15,389 nucleotides of DNA from Methanobacterium sp. (GCA_003158115.1 PMGM01000096.1:17895-33283); one strand, 5' to 3'. Counted from the first letter of the stretch, positions 1 to 7,338 are shown. Program-made: numbers and translations. The notes: generated by a model from the sequence alone, not told the origin.

Positions 1-64
1 GCTCAATAGTTATATATTCCAAGCTTGATTCCCTACTATTCAGTACTTTATCTTTTTTTGTCAT
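1..64 (-). CDS. 5' end of an unknown gene, cut by the left edge
   Basis: An ATG at 64-62 on the minus strand opens a frame with no stop to the window edge, giving 21 residues that begin MTKKDKVLNSRESSLEY. The bases just before it on that strand read GGTAATCA, a fair match to the archaeal Shine-Dalgarno GGTGATC. A TATA-like stretch (revcomp of 127-137) lies upstream. The N-terminus is lysine-rich and hydrophilic, so no signal peptide is visible. Too little is present to name a family. Confidence 0.45.
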   Translation of the reverse strand, partial: MTKKDKVLNSRESSLEYITIE

Positions 65-292
65 TGATTACCATTCCATTTTATGTTACTGTTAAACTAT
101 TGTTAACCAACTTTAAAACAGTTTGAGTATAAAAAGTTAAGATAAAAATATGAAATTTAAAGTGCTGTTATTATTACATATAAAGGCTGTAACTGGTTTA
201 CTAAATTAAAAATAAATAAAAACCTTTCAAAAATTATTAAAACATATCAAAAATTATTTGTATTGTTAAGATACTCTTATTAATAAATTTAT

Positions 293-679
293 TTATATGG
301 TTATCAAACGTACATATTCAATTTTTTTAGTTGTTTGAAACATTTTAGTTAAAATACGCATTCTATCGGCGTCTCCTTCCATAATAAAAAGTTCTAAACA
401 TTTATCTTCTTTAATATGGCTGTGTATTTGTGTTTCAATAATATCCTCAAAATCATGTTTTATCTCGGTTACTTTATCCTCATATTTTTGATTGTGAATC
501 AAGATCAAGATGGAATTAATGTTACCTTCGAGATTTTTCTTCTCCTGAGCATCTGCAATTAACATACGTGTACTAGCCCTAATAACATCTGAACGACCGG
601 AAAAACCTGTTTCATCCTTCAGTTGATCTATTTCTTCTAGTAATTTTTCACTAAGGGATACACTAATTATTTTTACCAT
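293..679 (-). CDS. nikR: NikR nickel-responsive transcriptional repressor
   Basis: A 128-residue protein with the two-domain NikR layout. Residues 1-45 form a ribbon-helix-helix DNA-binding domain ([13 protein letters not shown], then [12 protein letters not shown]), and about 50-128 form an ACT-like nickel-binding and tetramerisation domain. The four square-planar nickel ligands are present with exact family spacing: His75, His86, His88 and Cys94, matching H76/H87/H89/C95 of E. coli NikR. It should therefore sense Ni2+ and repress metal uptake genes. It is divergent from the ABC importer starting at 805 with a 125-bp shared spacer, so it may control that importer, itself or the cbiMNQ operon; this is inference. 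No Shine-Dalgarno precedes the ATG and a TATA-like box sits about 28 bases upstream, so the mRNA is probably leaderless. Confidence 0.93.
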   Translation of the reverse strand: MVKIISVSLSEKLLEEIDQLKDETGFSGRSDVIRASTRMLIADAQEKKNLEGNINSILILIHNQKYEDKVTEIKHDFEDIIETQIHSHIKEDKCLELFIMEGDADRMRILTKMFQTTKKIEYVRLITI

Positions 680-698
680 AATTATAATATTTTAATAA

Positions 699-713
699 TC
701 TTTTAAATATATT
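699..713 (-). promoter_or_regulatory. TATA-like box for nikR, leaderless promoter
   Basis: On the minus strand this reads ATATATTTAAAAG. Its centre is about 28 bases before the nikR ATG at 679, which places the transcript start almost at the start codon. The spacer is nearly all A/T, so the exact box is uncertain. Confidence 0.4.
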
Positions 714-753
714 ATGCTAAAAGTTATTAACATTAGTTTTAAATATTATTAAA

Positions 754-765
754 CCTATATATTTA
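754..765 (+). promoter_or_regulatory. TATA-like box for the metal importer operon
   Basis: CCTATATATTTA lies about 45 bases before the ATG at 805. A start near 785 would give a leader of about 20 bases that contains the purine stretch GGGGAG at 786-791, a weak ribosome binding site 13 bases before the ATG. Confidence 0.4.
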
Positions 766-804
766 TCAAGAACTTATTTTTAATAGGGGAGTTTTTGATT
801 TAAT

Positions 805-1686
805 ATGAAGAAAAGAAGGGTATTTGTTGTTATAGTATTTTTAGTTATTACAACGGGAGTTTTAAGTTATTTAGCAATTAATGATTCTAATTCAAGTAAT
901 TTAAATGGAAAAATAGGAGTTGCGGTAAGTATAGGTCCTGAAGTTGAATGGGTAACTGCTATTGGTGGAGATAAAGTTCATGTAACACTAATGGTTCCTG
1001 AAGGGGCAGACCCCCATACATATGAACCTTTACCTAGTCAGTTAATTCAAGTTTCAAGTGCTAAGATGTACATTGAAATAGGCACACCACTTGAGTTTGA
1101 GACTAACTATATGGATAAAATAAAATCAGCTAATCCTAATATGATTATCATTAACGCTTCTGAAGGAATACAGTTAATACCAAATTCCGCTGAAAATGAA
1201 TCAACAACAATGGATCCCCATGTCTGGGTAGACCCAAAAAATGCCATGATCATGGTTAACAATATTTATAATGGTCTGGTACAGGTAGATCCTAAAGATA
1301 AAGATTATTTCCAAAAAAATCGTGACACTTACATGGCACAATTAAAACAATTGGATGAAAACACTACTAAAATCCTTAAAGACAAAAATGGTACGGATAT
1401 ACTTGTTTATCACCCAGCATTTGGCTATTATGCAAAGGATTATAACCTCACACAAGTTGGGGCAATGCTTAACGATGAAGAACCATCTCCCCAGAGAATT
1501 GCAATGATGGTGGATATAGCTAAACAAAATAATATTACTGTTCTGTTTAATGAACCACAATATGATCCTAAATTTATGCAGTCAATAGCATCACAAGTTG
1601 GCGGACAAGTTTTAACTGTTAATGATCTCGATGAACATTACATTCAAAATATGATGAATGTTGCCACAGCATTTTCCAAAGCATAA
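805..1686 (+). CDS. Metal ABC transporter substrate-binding protein (ZnuA/TroA type)
   Basis: A 293-residue cluster A-I solute-binding protein that would capture a divalent metal outside the membrane. Residues 5-24 are a hydrophobic signal or membrane anchor after MKKRR. There is no lipobox cysteine, so it is probably held by the N-terminal helix. Family metal ligands are visible: His71 in DPHTYEP, His139 in DPHVWVDP, His203 in VYHPAFGYYAKDY, and an acidic fourth ligand near the C-terminus (Asp274 or Asp276). The segment between the first two histidines lacks the His/Asp-rich loop common in zinc-specific ZnuA proteins. It is the first gene of a cassette with an ATPase (1767) and a permease (2548), divergent from nikR. 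The metal could be Zn, Mn or, given the neighbour, Ni; sequence alone does not decide this. Confidence 0.92.
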   Translation: MKKRRVFVVIVFLVITTGVLSYLAINDSNSSNLNGKIGVAVSIGPEVEWVTAIGGDKVHVTLMVPEGADPHTYEPLPSQLIQVSSAKMYIEIGTPLEFETNYMDKIKSANPNMIIINASEGIQLIPNSAENESTTMDPHVWVDPKNAMIMVNNIYNGLVQVDPKDKDYFQKNRDTYMAQLKQLDENTTKILKDKNGTDILVYHPAFGYYAKDYNLTQVGAMLNDEEPSPQRIAMMVDIAKQNNITVLFNEPQYDPKFMQSIASQVGGQVLTVNDLDEHYIQNMMNVATAFSKA

Positions 1687-1766
1687 ATGAATATTTTATG
1701 CTAGATTAATAAAAGTATAGCGAATAATAAAAATTTATAAGATAATAATTAGAGGATATAAAGAAT

Positions 1767-2513
1767 ATGAGTTTAAAAGCTGTTGAAATCAATAATTTAT
1801 CTGTTAAATATAATGAACAGTTAGTTCTTAAAGATATTAACTTTTCAATTGAAGAAAAGGATTTTGTTGCTATTATTGGACCTAATGGTGGGGGTAAAAG
1901 CACTCTATTAAAAATTATACTTGGCATATTAACTCCTAACACAGGAGATGTTAAAGTCTTTGGAAAGGCACCTAAAAAGGCAAGAGATTTAATGGGATAT
2001 CTTCCCCAAAACCTCAAATTTGACCATGATTTTCCTATAAATGTTTTTGAAACTGTATTAACAGGCAGATATCATGGTTTGTTCAAGGGTTATACAGAGA
2101 AGGATGATAACGCTGTTTTACAAGCTTTAAAAGATGTTGAAATGGATGAGTTTAAGGACCGTCAAATAAGTAAACTATCTGGAGGCCAAATGCAGAGGGT
2201 TTTCATTGCACGTGCCATTGTCCGCGAGCCTAAACTTCTTATTATGGATGAACCAATGGCCAGTATAGATCCTGAGATGCAACATTCCTTTTATAAGCTC
2301 ATGTCCCGTTTAAAAGATAACATGGCAATAGTTCTCGTTAGCCACGATGTCGGTGCTGTATCAACCCATGTGGATAAGATAGCCTGCCTTAATCAGGAAC
2401 TGTTCTACCATGGCCCTGTTGAGAATGCAGCAAATGGATTAGAAGAGATATATCATTGTCCAATAGAACTTATCAGTCATGGAATTCCTCATAGAGTGTT
2501 AAAGGATCATTAA
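1767..2513 (+). CDS. Metal ABC transporter ATPase (ZnuC type)
   Basis: A 248-residue ABC nucleotide-binding subunit that powers the importer with the proteins encoded on either side. All motifs are intact: Walker [10 protein letters not shown] at 38-46, Q-loop Gln81, signature LSGGQ at 137-141, Walker B LLIMDEP at 157-163, and H-loop His193. The C-terminal tail [15 protein letters not shown] is the characteristic end of zinc/manganese importer ATPases and separates it from CbiO or LolD types. It starts 80 bases after the binding-protein gene and ends 34 bases before the permease gene, so one operon is likely. AGAGGA about 10 bases before the ATG is a modest ribosome binding site. Confidence 0.95.
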   Translation: MSLKAVEINNLSVKYNEQLVLKDINFSIEEKDFVAIIGPNGGGKSTLLKIILGILTPNTGDVKVFGKAPKKARDLMGYLPQNLKFDHDFPINVFETVLTGRYHGLFKGYTEKDDNAVLQALKDVEMDEFKDRQISKLSGGQMQRVFIARAIVREPKLLIMDEPMASIDPEMQHSFYKLMSRLKDNMAIVLVSHDVGAVSTHVDKIACLNQELFYHGPVENAANGLEEIYHCPIELISHGIPHRVLKDH

Positions 2514-2547
2514 AATAATTTAATTTATTATTTATAGGAATCATAAA

Positions 2548-3342
2548 ATGTTAGAAATCTTCCAGTACCAGTTCATGCAAAGGGCTTTAATAGCTGCTGT
2601 TTTAGTTAGTGTAGCCTGTGGTGTGGTGGGTAGCTATGTTGTTATAAAAAGGATTGTTTCACTTAGTGGAGCTATTTCCCACGCAGCCTTTGGAGGCGTG
2701 GGCATAGGATATTTTTTAGGTGTAAACCCTGTACTGGCTGCTATCCCCTTTAGTATAATATCTGCAATTGCAATAGGTGGTGTTAAACAGATATCAAATA
2801 TCAGTGAAGACACAAGTATTGGAATTTTATGGAGTGTGGGTATGGCCATAGGGGTAATATTTATCAATTTAACTCCAGGATATGCACCAGACCTTTTCAG
2901 TTATCTTTTTGGAAGTATACTAACAGTAAATAACACCGATCTTTATATAATGTTTATCCTTGACATGATAATAATAGTAACAGTTTATCTTTTCCGTCGA
3001 GAATTTTTAGCAGTAGCCTTTGATGAAGAATTCTCCAAAGTTGTGGGACTTCCAGCTTTACTTGTTTACATGCTTCTTTTAGCATTAGTTGCTTTAAGTG
3101 TGGTTGTACTAATTAAAGTTGTAGGTGTAATTCTTCTTATTGCTCTATTTACTATTCCTGCAGCTATAAGTAAACAATATACATATAATCTAAAAAATCT
3201 AATGATACTCGCGACTATCTTGGGTATAGTCCTCACAACTCTTGGTTTGATACTGTCGTATATTTTTAATCTGGCTTCAGGTGCTACCATTGTAATGGTT
3301 CTAGCAACAGCTTTTGCAATATCATATTATCTTAAAGGATGA
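2548..3342 (+). CDS. Metal ABC transporter permease (ABC-3 family, ZnuB type)
   Basis: A 264-residue polytopic membrane protein of the ABC-3 family that forms the channel of the importer. Recognisable are the N-terminal region [27 protein letters not shown], cut here for length, and the conserved stretch [18 protein letters not shown] near residues 37-54. Family landmarks include an [10 protein letters not shown] coupling segment near 160 and repeated hydrophobic helices to the end. About seven to eight helices are apparent. Length is typical. It is the last gene of the cassette; the following 700 bases carry only a decayed gene and hairpins. Confidence 0.94.
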   Translation: MLEIFQYQFMQRALIAAVLVSVACGVVGSYVVIKRIVSLSGAISHAAFGGVGIGYFLGVNPVLAAIPFSIISAIAIGGVKQISNISEDTSIGILWSVGMAIGVIFINLTPGYAPDLFSYLFGSILTVNNTDLYIMFILDMIIIVTVYLFRREFLAVAFDEEFSKVVGLPALLVYMLLLALVALSVVVLIKVVGVILLIALFTIPAAISKQYTYNLKNLMILATILGIVLTTLGLILSYIFNLASGATIVMVLATAFAISYYLKG

Positions 3343-3352
3343 ATCTGTATAA

Positions 3353-3814
3353 TTACAATCCACAAATCAATTTTTTATTTTATTAATATTCATATTCCTA
3401 GGAGTTTTTAAGATTAATTTATGTCCAAATTCGATTAATAACTCATTAACAGCTTCATCAATTAATCAAAATGTAAATAATACTCTTATAGGTACAGATA
3501 TAAATTCTGTTGATAAAAAGTTTAAAGAAATTAGGGATATTCCATACAAAGAAAAATCAATGAACTTAAAAATAAATCAGAATTATTTGATACATATTTA
3601 AAAGAAAATGATGCAGAAAATATTAGTATTGTAACCATAGTGCATAGTTCAAGTAAATACTCATACGAATTTGTTTAATGGAACGGATATTCCTATGATA
3701 TGTGTAAAAATCAAGTATTGAGTTATAAACTATCCAAGGAAGCATATGTTATAAAATTAGAAAAAAATGGGCTTTAACGGAATAACCATTGAATCTCCAT
3801 ATCCTAACAAATAA
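3353..3814 (+). pseudogene. Decayed gene for a small exported protein
   Basis: Joining frames recovers about 150 residues. A hydrophobic segment (FFILLIFIFLGVF) reads from 3371 and is followed by a Ser/Asn-rich stretch and then DINSVDKKFKEIRDIPYKE. The frame shifts by one base at an A5 run (3552-3556) and continues as KINELKNKSELFDTYLKEN. It meets an in-frame TAA at 3676-3678, reads on as WNGYSYDMCKNQVLSYKLS, then shifts again at an A7 run near 3762-3768 to end at TAA 3812-3814. No ATG starts the first segment. Coding-like residue content continues across all lesions, which supports one ancestral secreted or membrane-anchored protein. I do not recognise the family. Confidence 0.55.
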
Positions 3815-3866
3815 AATTCAATCTTAATTCTATGATATCAATTCCTTATTTTATATAAAGACCTAT

Positions 3867-3885
3867 TATACTATTGTATAGTATA
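3867..3885. repeat. Short palindrome in the gene-poor spacer
   Basis: Arms TATACTAT and ATAGTATA are perfect complements around a 3-base centre. It lies between the decayed gene and the terminators. It could be an operator or a hairpin; the A/T content weakens either reading. Confidence 0.4.
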
Positions 3886-3973
3886 TAAAATGGGCTCATG
3901 AAAATATAACACAAAATAACCTTAAACTAGTTTTTATTTTGTATATATATTTAATAATCAAAAAAAAATTGGT

Positions 3974-3986
3974 GGGATAAGATCCC
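3974..3986. repeat. GGGAT-3-ATCCC hairpin, copy 1
   Basis: GGGAT and ATCCC separated by three bases, preceded by a long A-run ending at 3968. The same hairpin with the same A-run on its left occurs at 11035-11047. Both lie near gene 3' ends. It is a possible bidirectional terminator or processing element. Confidence 0.45.
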
Positions 3987-4006
3987 GTTTGGTAATAGAA
4001 TATGAT

Positions 4007-4040
4007 ATAATCATCAAGTTTTATACTATTTGATGATTAT
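4007..4040. terminator. Hairpin abutting the stop codon of the split-barrel gene
   Basis: Perfect 11-base arms, ATAATCATCAA at 4007-4017 and TTGATGATTAT at 4030-4040, with a 12-base loop. It begins immediately after the stop codon of the minus-strand gene ending at 4041. It is probably a 3'-end hairpin that terminates or stabilises that mRNA. Confidence 0.5.
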
Positions 4041-4439
4041 TTAATCTACTTTTTTGCCAGCTTCTGGGCCTGGTTGGACGGAGTATATCTCCTCAACATT
4101 CAGTAAAACAGCACCTTTAGGTTCAAGTTGTGTCATTACACTTTTTGCCCATTCAACAGCATCATCAAAATATTTACCCGACTCATGTATTTTGACAGTA
4201 CCTTTAAATTGATAAGGACACTTAGTTACATCCCCAATTACTATTGCTGCTTTAGGATTCTCTTTCAAGTTTTTATATGTTTTATTCATAAAATTAGCTA
4301 CTAATAAAATAGTTTTATCATCTAAAGGTCTTGCTAGTCCTATTGGTACTAAATTAGGATTTTTATGTTTATTTGCAGTTGCTAAAAATACAACGTTACT
4401 TTTTTCAATAGCATCCATCATTTCTGTAGTTAAAACCAT
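4041..4439 (-). CDS. Pyridoxamine 5'-phosphate oxidase-like FMN-binding split-barrel protein
   Basis: A 132-residue member of the flavin-binding split-barrel family, whose members bind FMN or F420 and reduce or oxidise small substrates. Family marks are the N-terminal helix (TTEMMDAIEKSN), the strand pair VVFLATANKHKNPNLVPIG, the segment TILLVANFMNKTYKNLKENPKAAI, and the later strand YQFKGTVKIHESGKYF. I chose the ATG at 4439 because GGTGG lies four bases upstream. A second in-frame ATG at 4454 would add only MDGGC and has no ribosome site. It is divergent from the cysteine-rich regulator at 4593. The exact substrate cannot be told from sequence. The product is cytoplasmic, with no signal or membrane helix. 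Confidence 0.85.
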   Translation of the reverse strand: MVLTTEMMDAIEKSNVVFLATANKHKNPNLVPIGLARPLDDKTILLVANFMNKTYKNLKENPKAAIVIGDVTKCPYQFKGTVKIHESGKYFDDAVEWAKSVMTQLEPKGAVLLNVEEIYSVQPGPEAGKKVD

Positions 4440-4490
4440 ACAACCACCATCCATTTTTTTTATTCTTAATACTAATTGATTAGCGATAAT

Positions 4491-4520
4491 AATATACTTG
4501 ATGGTTAGTAAAATATACTT
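4491..4520. promoter_or_regulatory. Two direct repeats in a divergent promoter region
   Basis: AATATACTT occurs at 4491-4499 and again at 4512-4520, exactly 21 bp apart (two helical turns), between the divergent genes at 4439 and 4593. This is a plausible paired binding site for the adjacent winged-helix regulator. Binding is inference. Confidence 0.4.
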
Positions 4521-4592
4521 AATACATTATAATTACTAAAAAAAAACCATTTATGTATTGTATAATAATTTTTAATATGAGAGAAGATTATC

Positions 4593-5348
4593 ATGGAAAA
4601 GATGGAAGAAATTCACAACAGTAATAAATTGGGTATAGATGCCAAATTAGATTCTATACACAAAGATCTTAAACGTTTAATGGAAAGATCTAACCAAGAA
4701 TATCTCGATTTGATGTTAGTTAATTTAAAAAACGAATTTTTAAATTCAATTAATTCCTATATTTCAGATGATGTTGAAACAGGTCTAGAAAGGGGTATGG
4801 TTGAAGGATGTAAAATGAGAGAAACATGTAAATCCAGGTTTACTAATTATCTCTTGAACAACGAGGAACTTATCTTGTGTGATAATGTTCCATCAAATAT
4901 TATTGATGAGAAAAGGGCCGAACTTGCTCAAATAAGAAAAGGAGCCCCATTTGAAGATTGTGATGATTGTTTTTCTGAAGTTAATTCTCTTTTTAACAAA
5001 CAATTAGGTCTTATTAGTTCTATTAAGATATATAGCACCAATGAGGAAAAAAAGACTGAAATTTCTAAAATATCAATTGAACTCATTGTCAAAACTGTGC
5101 TCGAACCCTTATCCAATAAACAAAGACTTCAAATACTCAAATCCATGGCATCTGAAACCAGAACATTTTCTTCTATCTCAGAATTAACAGGGCTTAGGGG
5201 AGGTAATTTATTATTTCATCTACAAAAACTGTTAGAGAATGATCTGATCATACAGCGACATGATAGGGGAGATTATATGATAACTAAAAAGGGGTTCAAT
5301 CTCTTACTGGTACTTGTAGATGTAAATAAATTACTTCAAAATGAATAA
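4593..5348 (+). CDS. Cysteine-rich winged-helix (ArsR-like) transcriptional regulator
   Basis: A 251-residue protein. The C-terminal 85 residues (about 165-251) form a winged helix of ArsR-like type: LEPLSNKQRLQILKSMASET, then SISELTGLRGGNLLFHLQKL as recognition helix, then LIIQRHDRGDYMITKKG as wing. The N-terminal 165 residues are mostly helical with coiled-coil-like stretches (10-60) and carry five cysteines: Cys73, Cys79, Cys96 and the pair Cys123/Cys126 in FEDCDDCF. These could bind a metal or an iron-sulfur cluster, or act as a redox switch; this is inference. It is divergent from the split-barrel flavoprotein and convergent with cbiQ 34 bases away. Candidate targets are the flavoprotein gene, its own gene, or metal transport. 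I do not recognise a named family for the N-terminal half. Confidence 0.8.
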   Translation: MEKMEEIHNSNKLGIDAKLDSIHKDLKRLMERSNQEYLDLMLVNLKNEFLNSINSYISDDVETGLERGMVEGCKMRETCKSRFTNYLLNNEELILCDNVPSNIIDEKRAELAQIRKGAPFEDCDDCFSEVNSLFNKQLGLISSIKIYSTNEEKKTEISKISIELIVKTVLEPLSNKQRLQILKSMASETRTFSSISELTGLRGGNLLFHLQKLLENDLIIQRHDRGDYMITKKGFNLLLVLVDVNKLLQNE

Positions 5349-5356
5349 TAATGAAT

Positions 5357-5384
5357 ATTGGAGTTTAAAACCAATTTTTCTTTT
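5357..5384 (+). terminator. Hairpin with T-tract between convergent genes
   Basis: ATTGG (5357-5361) and CCAAT (5371-5375) can pair around a 9-base loop and are followed by TTTTTCTTTT. It lies nine bases after the regulator's stop and overlaps the end of cbiQ. It would serve the plus-strand gene. Confidence 0.45.
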
Positions 5385-6171
5385 AAAATATCTTATAAGT
5401 AGATGTGAGATATACACCATAGGTTAAAATGACCTCGAAAAGTATTAGGTATGACAAATTTTTAATACCCACATTTCTTATATTGCCCAAGTCATTCATT
5501 GTTCTTATTGAACCATCATAACCTCGTGATTCCATAGCAATAAATGATTTTTCACCTGTAATCCATGTTTTTATAAAGATATTAGCTATCAAGATTCCCA
5601 TGGATTTATAAGACTTTTTTATGCTTGAATAACCTAGCCGGGTTTCTTGTGAATGGTACATTGTAACTGCTTCGTCCATGGACACAAATATATAACGATA
5701 CATCAACATGGAGATTTCTAGTAATATCTTGGGAAACTTCATATCTTCCATAACCTTAAATAATTCTGTCATGGGGGTTGTTAGGCCTAAAAATGCCATA
5801 CATGCAAAACCACCCATTATTCTTGAAAATACTATAAATCCTCGGTTAAATCCATCGGCAGATACTGAAAGATTAAGAAAACCTAGATTAAATATATGTT
5901 GCCCTGTGCCGAAAAATAATGCCATAAAAATAAATGTAATAGAAGCGAAGGTCAACGGCACTGTTACGAATTTCAAATAGAATTTAACAGGAATTTCAGC
6001 TTTATACAATATTATTATAGATACACTAATGAATATAATAAGTGGTATAATAGGTGATGTTGATACTAAACTTACAATCAATGTTATAATACCAAATAAC
6101 ACTTTAAAATATGTATTTACATTTCTAATAGCGTTAGAATGTGCATAACTATCTAGAAAATTTTCAAACAT
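5383..6171 (-). CDS. cbiQ: Cobalt/nickel ECF transporter transmembrane protein CbiQ
   Basis: A 262-residue T-component of a group I ECF (energy-coupling factor) transporter for Co2+ or Ni2+. Several hydrophobic helices span 20-57, 65-90, 110-131 and 150-200. The cytoplasmic coupling motifs that contact the ATPases are present: SQETRLGY at 174-181 and MESRGYDG at 213-220. It is third in the order cbiM, cbiN, cbiQ on the minus strand, with an 88-base gap after cbiN. The ATPase CbiO that normally docks on these motifs is not encoded downstream: the next gene is convergent and unrelated. Intact coupling motifs suggest the ATPase is supplied from elsewhere in the genome. Confidence 0.93.
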   Translation of the reverse strand: MFENFLDSYAHSNAIRNVNTYFKVLFGIITLIVSLVSTSPIIPLIIFISVSIIILYKAEIPVKFYLKFVTVPLTFASITFIFMALFFGTGQHIFNLGFLNLSVSADGFNRGFIVFSRIMGGFACMAFLGLTTPMTELFKVMEDMKFPKILLEISMLMYRYIFVSMDEAVTMYHSQETRLGYSSIKKSYKSMGILIANIFIKTWITGEKSFIAMESRGYDGSIRTMNDLGNIRNVGIKNLSYLILFEVILTYGVYLTSTYKIF

Positions 6172-6259
6172 ACAATCCCCACATATTATCTATCGATCTA
6201 ATAAAAAGGATAAAATATTATATTGATTAATTTCATCCCTGTATCGTGTTAACCTTTTT

Positions 6260-6559
6260 TTATACTTCTTTACTTTCTTCTTTTTTTCTCATCCTTGCTT
6301 GTGCATGCCAAATTCCAAATATATATCCCATTATTCCTGCTCCCAATGCTGCTTGTAATGCGAATAATCCTGCTTCCATGTCACTGTTTGGTGGTGTCCA
6401 TATTGGGTGTACCCATGGAATATAACCTGTTGATAAGATCCATGCGGGTCCTTGATCATCTGATGAAGGTGCGGATACTGCTTTGCTTTCGAATATAAGT
6501 GGATATGCTATGAGTGCTATTATAATTAGAAGCATTATGGTAGTTCTTCTTTCTACCAT
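6260..6559 (-). CDS. cbiN: Cobalt/nickel ECF transporter accessory subunit CbiN
   Basis: A 99-residue protein of usual CbiN length. It has a first membrane helix at about 7-24, an extracellular loop rich in Trp and Pro (AWILSTGY, WVHPIWTPPNSDMEAGLF) and a second helix at about 62-85, then a charged tail ending KKEESKEV. CbiN associates with CbiM and is needed for metal loading into it. The start lies two bases after the cbiM stop codon, so translation is probably coupled. Low-complexity hydrophobic content makes it hard to detect by similarity alone, but position and the loop motif are typical. Confidence 0.92.
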   Translation of the reverse strand: MVERRTTIMLLIIIALIAYPLIFESKAVSAPSSDDQGPAWILSTGYIPWVHPIWTPPNSDMEAGLFALQAALGAGIMGYIFGIWHAQARMRKKEESKEV

Positions 6560-6561
6560 TT

Positions 6562-7257
6562 TTAATTCACCTCTGGCACTTTTATAGAATTGTTGGGTTC
6601 TTCTGTTTTTATGACGTTTAATCTTCTTAGTAGGTCGGGTCTCAGTTTCTGGATATATTCGAATATTATGACTGTTAGGAAACTTTCAGCTATTGAGATT
6701 GGTATCTGTGTGTAAGAGTATATGATCATCATTTTTATCCAAGCAGATTCAAAGGTTGGTATTGGAAATGCCATTCCAAGTTCTGTTGCAGCTGTTACAT
6801 AAGTCATCCAGTCGCCAATAAATGCAGCTAGAAATATTGCAGCTGAATATCCTAAACCTACCTTCCTACCGAATTTCCATACAAAGACCGCACAAAATGG
6901 ACCTACAACACCCATTGAAAAGTCATTAGCCCCTAAAGTGGTTATTCCACCATGTGCCATGAGTAACGCTTGGAAAATTAGAATAGGTACGCATATGGCA
7001 CTAATCACTGTTGCTCCAAAGAATACTGCACCTAAACCATTACCTGTTGGATGGGAAGAACTTCCAGTGACTGAAGGTACGTGTAACGATGACATAATAA
7101 AGATAAATGCTCCACAAACAGCCAATAAAGGCTTCATTTCAGGATTTTCTGCGGTTATCTTTTTCATACGAATCACACCATGGGCTATAAATGGTATTGC
7201 AAGAGCATACCAAAAAACACACCAATACCATGGTAAAAATCCTTCCATTATATGCAT
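6562..7257 (-). CDS. cbiM: Cobalt/nickel ECF transporter substrate-specific subunit CbiM
   Basis: A 231-residue membrane S-component that selects Co2+ or Ni2+. The N-terminus MHIMEGFLPW fixes the start, because the amino group and His2 are metal ligands in this family. The second conserved region reads SLHVPSVTGSSSHPTG (57-72), with ligand histidines His59 and His69, followed by GLGAVFFGA. Six to seven helices follow. GGAG lies about ten bases before the ATG. It is first of cbiMNQ. Cobalt and nickel versions cannot be separated by eye. In a methanogen either metal has heavy demand, for corrinoids or for F430, hydrogenase and CO dehydrogenase. A nikR gene 6 kb away makes nickel control plausible. 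Confidence 0.95.
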   Translation of the reverse strand: MHIMEGFLPWYWCVFWYALAIPFIAHGVIRMKKITAENPEMKPLLAVCGAFIFIMSSLHVPSVTGSSSHPTGNGLGAVFFGATVISAICVPILIFQALLMAHGGITTLGANDFSMGVVGPFCAVFVWKFGRKVGLGYSAAIFLAAFIGDWMTYVTAATELGMAFPIPTFESAWIKMMIIYSYTQIPISIAESFLTVIIFEYIQKLRPDLLRRLNVIKTEEPNNSIKVPEVN

Positions 7258-7299
7258 ATTATGAACTCTCCATTTTTTTGTGTAATTATAATCAACTCA

Positions 7300-7330
7300 A
7301 AGTTTACTTTAATTGTTATCAAATAAACTT
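7300..7330. promoter_or_regulatory. Inverted repeat across the predicted cbiM transcription start
   Basis: AAGTTTA (7300-7306) and TAAACTT (7324-7330) are perfect complements separated by 17 bases. A TATA-like stretch on the minus strand at 7339-7351 predicts a start near 7319, inside the repeat. This is a good place for a repressor. Widely spaced half-sites are also how NikR operators are built, but the half-site does not match the E. coli GTATGA sequence. Confidence 0.4.
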
Positions 7331-7338
7331 GAATTAAT

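Noticed and set aside
680..804. E. coli-type NikR operator (GTATGA-N16-TCATAC) in the nikR spacer
   Set aside because: No such half-sites are present. TTATTAA repeats at 724 and 746 are 22 bp apart but too A/T-simple to claim.
1706..2017. Minus-strand open frame of 103 codons
   Set aside because: It overlaps the start of the ZnuC-type ATPase, which has all catalytic motifs on the plus strand.
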